A DNA stretch of 64,000 bases from Palauibacter sp965207805 (GTDB lineage Bacteria > Gemmatimonadota > Gemmatimonadetes > Palauibacterales > Palauibacteraceae), in assembly GCA_965207805.1 (NCBI GenBank), contig OZ242312.1, positions 496,001 to 560,000 on the forward strand, read 5' to 3'. The notes under the pieces are model-generated. The model searched no databases and was not told the origin of the DNA. It worked only from the letters and a program-made list of their open reading frames with translations. How positions within the stretch are numbered: the stretch's first letter is position 1; each line of letters starts with the position of its first letter. The translations under genes were made by a program, and so were the position numbers. Of this stretch, positions 60,597 through 64,000 are shown piece after piece.

Positions 60597-61742
60597 CTAG
60601 CGGTTGCCTCGATAGCTGCGGACGGGCGGCAGCCGGGCGCCGGTTCCGCCGGGCGGCTCCGTCTCGGCCACTACCTCGAGCGTCAGCGTGCCGATGCCGT
60701 CGATCGAGGCGCTGACGACCTCGCCGGGCTGCAGGAATCGCGTCTCGCCTCGAACCGCGGTGCCCATGCCGACCCCGCCCGAGGTGCCGTTGTTGACCAC
60801 ATCCCCGGGGAACAGCGTCGCGACCGAGGACCCATACTCGATCAGTTCCCACAGGGTGTGGATCATGTCTCCGGCGGTCGCCTCCTGCATGCGCTCCTCG
60901 CCGACATCCAGCGTCTGGCGCAGCTTCTCCATCGGGTCGCCGTAGAACTCCCTGGGGACGATCCAGGGGCCCATGGGGGCGAACGTGTCGTGCCCCTTCC
61001 CGACGAACCAGTCGGACGTCATGGGGTTGCCGCCGGGCGGCCGCCCTCCGCGGTCGGAGACGTCGATCGTCACCGTGTACCCGAACACATGATCCTGGGC
61101 GTCGCGGGCGTCGACGTACTTGGCGCTGCGTCCGATCACGGCACCGAGTTCCACCTCCCAGTCCGTGCGGTCCCGGCCGAAGGGGATCACGATCTGGTCG
61201 TCGGCGCCGATCACCGCGCCGCGCGTCGGCTTGAGGAAGAGATAGGGCACGCCGCGGTTCTCACGCCGCTGCCGGCGGGCTTCGCGCCGCTCCTCATCGG
61301 TGCCTGCCTCGTTGACGTGGCTGTAGAAGTTGACCGCCGCGTTCAGGATCTTTCCGGGGTACATGATGGGCGGGAGGACCCGCACGTCCTCGAGGTCATG
61401 GACGAAGTCGGCTCTGCCACCCCCCGACAGCCCGCCCCGGGCCACAAGGTCGTTGACGATCTCGTACAGCCGGAGTCGTATCCCGTACTCGTAGCGGCCG
61501 ATGAGGTCGATCATGTCGGCCGGCGGCGGGACGGGCGGATAGGCGGGGTTTCGCTCAAGGTCCCGGTTCGCCTCCTCGATGTCGACGATGAGCGCGTCCC
61601 GCAGCACGAGGGCGACGCGCGGAGCGCCCTCGATCTCGAATGTCCCCACCTTGAAGGGCTCCGCGACCTCGATCTCCGGCCCTCCCTGGGCCGACAGCGG
61701 AGCGGAGAAAGCCAGGGCCGCGGCCGCGAGGAGCGCCCTCAT
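60597..61742 (-). CDS. Secreted fumarylacetoacetate hydrolase-family protein, copy 2
   Basis: The 381-residue protein has a signal peptide (~1-18, ending LSAQ). The FAH fold follows, with metal-binding acidic residues in DWEVELGAVIGR and TIDVSDRGGRPPGGN, and KGHDTFAPMGPWIV in the active site. FAH enzymes cleave C-C bonds or decarboxylate and are usually cytosolic, so the signal is unusual. ATG 61742 overlaps the first copy's stop by 4 bases. Confidence 0.88.
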   Translation of the reverse strand: MRALLAAAALAFSAPLSAQGGPEIEVAEPFKVGTFEIEGAPRVALVLRDALIVDIEEANRDLERNPAYPPVPPPADMIDLIGRYEYGIRLRLYEIVNDLVARGGLSGGGRADFVHDLEDVRVLPPIMYPGKILNAAVNFYSHVNEAGTDEERREARRQRRENRGVPYLFLKPTRGAVIGADDQIVIPFGRDRTDWEVELGAVIGRSAKYVDARDAQDHVFGYTVTIDVSDRGGRPPGGNPMTSDWFVGKGHDTFAPMGPWIVPREFYGDPMEKLRQTLDVGEERMQEATAGDMIHTLWELIEYGSSVATLFPGDVVNNGTSGGVGMGTAVRGETRFLQPGEVVSASIDGIGTLTLEVVAETEPPGGTGARLPPVRSYRGNR

Positions 61743-62914
61743 GAGCCTGGATCCCGCCTGTAGGTGCTCACTGGCGGCAGCCGGACGCCGATGTCGCCGA
61801 GAGGCTCGGGCCCCTCCACCACCGGAAGTTCGATCGTGCCGATCCCGTCGATCGTCGCCGTGACGACGTCGCCCGGCTGCAGGAATCGCGCCTCACCCAT
61901 GCCGACCCCTCCGGAGGTGCCGAGGTTGATCACATCGCCGGGGAACAGCGTCAGGATCGAGGAAGCGTATTCGATCAACTCCCACAGCGAGTGAATCATG
62001 TCGACCGCCGTCGCCTCCTGCATGCGCTCGCCGCCGACGTCCAGCGTCTGGCGCAACTGCTCCATCGGGTCGCCGTAGAATTCCTTCGGGACGATCCACG
62101 GGCCCATGGGCGCAAACGTGTCGTGCCCCTTCTCGACCAGCCAGTCCGAAGTCGTGGGGTTGCCGCCCGGAGGACGCCCGCCGCGGTCGGACACGTCGAT
62201 CGTCACCGTGTACCCGAATACGGTCGCCTGGGCATCCTCGGAGGCGACGTACTTCGCCGCCCGCCCCATGACCACGCCCAGCTCCACCTCCCAGTCGGTC
62301 TGACTCCGGCCGTGCGGAATCACGATCCGCTCGCTGGTCCCGACCACGGCGCCGCGCGACGGCTTGAGGTAGAGGTAGGGCACGCCCCGGTTCTCACGGC
62401 GCTGGCGGACCGCTTCCTCTCTGTCCCCTTCGGCCGCATCCGCGGCAACGCGGCTGTAGAAGTTGCTCGCCGCGTTCAGGATCTTGCCCGGATACATGAT
62501 GGGCGGGAGGACCCGGACCTCATCGACATCATAGACATAGTCCGCGCGAGTGGGGCCGGAGAGCCGCTGATAGGCCACCGTCTCGTTGACGATCTCGTAC
62601 AGGCGCCGCTGGAGTCCGTACTCGTAGCGGCCGATGAGGTCGAGCATGTCCGTCGGCGCCGGCACTCTCGGATACGCGCGGTTCCGCTCGAGGACTTCGT
62701 TGGCGAGTTCGATGTCGACGATAAAGGCGTCACGCAGCACGAGCCCGACCCGCGGCACGTCTCTGATCGCGAACGTCCCCACTTTGAACGGTTCCACGAG
62801 GACGATGCCCGCCACATCCTGGGCGGCAAGCGAGACTGCGGAGAAAAGGACCGCGATCACTCCGAGCGGAAGGGCCCGTCCGGTCGAAGTTCGTTTGAGC
62901 AGTGCTGTTCTCAT
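61739..62914 (-). CDS. Secreted fumarylacetoacetate hydrolase-family protein, copy 1
   Basis: The 391-residue paralogue has a signal peptide (~1-31, ending LAAQ). It shares almost every motif with copy 2: DWEVELGVVMGR, TIDVSDRGGRPPGGN, KGHDTFAPMGPWIVPKEF. Long stretches are identical in protein, which points to tandem duplication. GAGAGGAA precedes ATG 62914. It is 31 bases behind the M19 dipeptidase, so peptide cleavage and ring or chain cleavage may be linked. Confidence 0.88.
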   Translation of the reverse strand: MRTALLKRTSTGRALPLGVIAVLFSAVSLAAQDVAGIVLVEPFKVGTFAIRDVPRVGLVLRDAFIVDIELANEVLERNRAYPRVPAPTDMLDLIGRYEYGLQRRLYEIVNETVAYQRLSGPTRADYVYDVDEVRVLPPIMYPGKILNAASNFYSRVAADAAEGDREEAVRQRRENRGVPYLYLKPSRGAVVGTSERIVIPHGRSQTDWEVELGVVMGRAAKYVASEDAQATVFGYTVTIDVSDRGGRPPGGNPTTSDWLVEKGHDTFAPMGPWIVPKEFYGDPMEQLRQTLDVGGERMQEATAVDMIHSLWELIEYASSILTLFPGDVINLGTSGGVGMGEARFLQPGDVVTATIDGIGTIELPVVEGPEPLGDIGVRLPPVSTYRRDPGS

Positions 62915-62945
62915 GGGTCTTTCCTCTCGGTTGGGGACGGGGGGT

Positions 62946-64000
62946 TCAAGGCACCAGCCCGTCCAGTTGTTCGATCGTGGCCATGGAGGGATCGCGTTCG
63001 GCCTGGAGCCGGCGCGCGGTCGCCTCGGCGGCCCGCATGACGCGAAGCAGGTTGTCGGCCGCGAGGGCCCGAAGTTCGGATTCGGTCCACCCGCGGCGGG
63101 AGAGTTCGGCGAACAGGGCGGGGTACGTCGACACGTCCTCCAGCCCGACCGGCCCCCGGTCGATGCCGTCGTAGTCGCCCCCGATCGCGACGTGGTCGAT
63201 GCCCGCCACCTCGCGGATGTGCTCGATATGCGCCACGACATCAGCCATCGTGGCGCGCGGGCGTCCCTCCGGCGGGCCGACGTAGTTGGCGACCTCCTGG
63301 TTCACGAAGGACTCGACGAACGTGACCATGACCACGCCGCCGTTCTCCGGCAGCCGGCGCAGCACGTCATCCGGCACGTTGCGCGGGTGGTCCGTCACCG
63401 CCCGGGCCGAGGAATGCGAGAAGATGACCGGCGCCTCGGTCACGTCGAGCGCATCGTGCATGCTTCCTGGCGACACGTGCGAGATGTCGACCAGCATGCC
63501 CAGCCAGTTCATTTCGCGCACGACTTCCTCGCCGAAGGCGGAGAGTCCCCCGAGTTCGGGCAGCGCGCAGCAGGAGTCGGCCCAGGGGAGGTTGGCGCTG
63601 TGCGTGAGCGTCATGTAGCGGACGCCGAGCGCGTAGAAGGCCCGCAGGGCGCCGAGCGAGTTCTCGATCGCGTGGCCCCCCTCCATGCCGAGCATCGAGG
63701 CGACCTTGCCGCGGTGGAACTGGTCCATCACATCCGCCGCGGTGAGCGCGAGCCCCAGATCCTCGCGGTGATCGGAGATGATCTGGAGCGCAATGTCGAT
63801 CTGCTCCAGTTGCATCCGCGCGCCACCGCCGTCCCACATGACCGAGGCGGGCACGTAGACGGACCAGAACTGGGCCCCGACGCCGCCGGCCCGAAGGCGG
63901 GCGAGATCGGTGTGTCCCGGCGTGGGGCGGGAGATGTCGTAGGCGCGGACATCGCGGGGCGCGTCCGCGTTCCGGATCGCCCAGGGGAGATCGTTGTGTC
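62946..64000 (-). CDS. M19 (renal dipeptidase-type) membrane dipeptidase, 5' truncated by window
   Basis: The frame is open to the window end, where GHNDLPW holds the first zinc ligands of M19 dipeptidases. Later motifs are MLGMEGGHAIENSLGALR (bridging Glu), LTHSANLPWAD, LVDISHVSP (His), IFSHSSARAV (His) and IGGDYDGIDRGP (Asp). The enzyme cleaves dipeptides with a C-terminal L- or D-residue and is usually exported; the N-terminus is outside the window. It leads the operon with the two FAH paralogues. Confidence 0.93.
   Translation of the reverse strand, partial: HNDLPWAIRNADAPRDVRAYDISRPTPGHTDLARLRAGGVGAQFWSVYVPASVMWDGGGARMQLEQIDIALQIISDHREDLGLALTAADVMDQFHRGKVASMLGMEGGHAIENSLGALRAFYALGVRYMTLTHSANLPWADSCCALPELGGLSAFGEEVVREMNWLGMLVDISHVSPGSMHDALDVTEAPVIFSHSSARAVTDHPRNVPDDVLRRLPENGGVVMVTFVESFVNQEVANYVGPPEGRPRATMADVVAHIEHIREVAGIDHVAIGGDYDGIDRGPVGLEDVSTYPALFAELSRRGWTESELRALAADNLLRVMRAAEATARRLQAERDPSMATIEQLDGLVP

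Noticed and set aside
1..64000. CRISPR array
   Set aside because: No series of regularly spaced identical repeats is visible anywhere in the window.

Overview
The window is GC-rich and densely coded. Exported enzymes, Tat signals, TonB-type outer-membrane proteins and a GLPGLI protein suggest a Gram-negative heterotroph. The mix of exported serine hydrolases, an exported M28 peptidase and Tat-exported catabolic enzymes looks most like a Gemmatimonadota genome. That placement is inference; no 16S rRNA or ribosomal protein gene is present to prove it.

Region 1 (1-8792) is the right part of an integrated defence-type island. It has the 3' part of an OLD-family ATPase/TOPRIM nuclease, a type ISP-like restriction-methylation enzyme, an unknown protein with faint HEPN resemblance, a GIY-YIG domain protein, a small membrane protein and a tyrosine integrase. 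The island ends in an isolated 3' half of tRNA-Lys(CUU), which is the attachment site. It is visibly less GC-rich than the rest.

Region 2 (8858-16874) is core-like: a secreted protein of unknown family, a VanZ-like protein, a Phd/VapC toxin-antitoxin pair, a secreted serine hydrolase, four tRNA genes (Arg-CCG, Leu-CAG, Leu-GAG, Arg-ACG), a GNAT acetyltransferase, a DNA-glycosylase-like protein behind a 13-bp inverted repeat, and an M28 peptidase.

Region 3 (17070-22069) is a TRAP transporter operon (SDR, SRPBCC, DctP, DctQ, DctM) followed by an orphan HicB and a second GNAT.

Region 4 (22079-29851) is built around a divergent promoter. Leftward runs a TmpB/PhnZ-type HD oxygenase, a serine hydrolase, a DUF1801 protein, an ERG4/ERG24-type sterol reductase and a Tat flavin reductase. 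Rightward runs a TmpA/gamma-butyrobetaine-hydroxylase-type dioxygenase and a Tat-exported degenerate aldo/keto reductase. An AbiEii-type nucleotidyltransferase pair follows.

Region 5 (29875-41042) is an amino-acid or amine catabolic block: two tandem M29/NicX-like metalloenzymes with a DAACS symporter, a Tat-exported alanine-racemase homologue, a Tat-exported class V aminotransferase coupled to an APC permease, a frameshifted BKACE gene divergent from a 3-hydroxyacyl-CoA dehydrogenase homologue, and a two-subunit aconitase X.

Region 6 (41130-54088) has a BlaI/BlaR1-like regulator pair with a clear promoter and an operator array, a tannase-family esterase, a Tat-exported two-subunit molybdenum hydroxylase, a DUF5009/HGSNAT-like membrane protein, a GLPGLI/TonB-type outer-membrane pair and a MATE exporter.

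Region 7 (54130-64000) has an MBL hydrolase, a third serine hydrolase, a MarC protein, an SRPBCC/DDAH-like pair, a thioredoxin-like protein, an APC permease, two tandem secreted fumarylacetoacetate-hydrolase paralogues, and an M19 dipeptidase cut by the window end.
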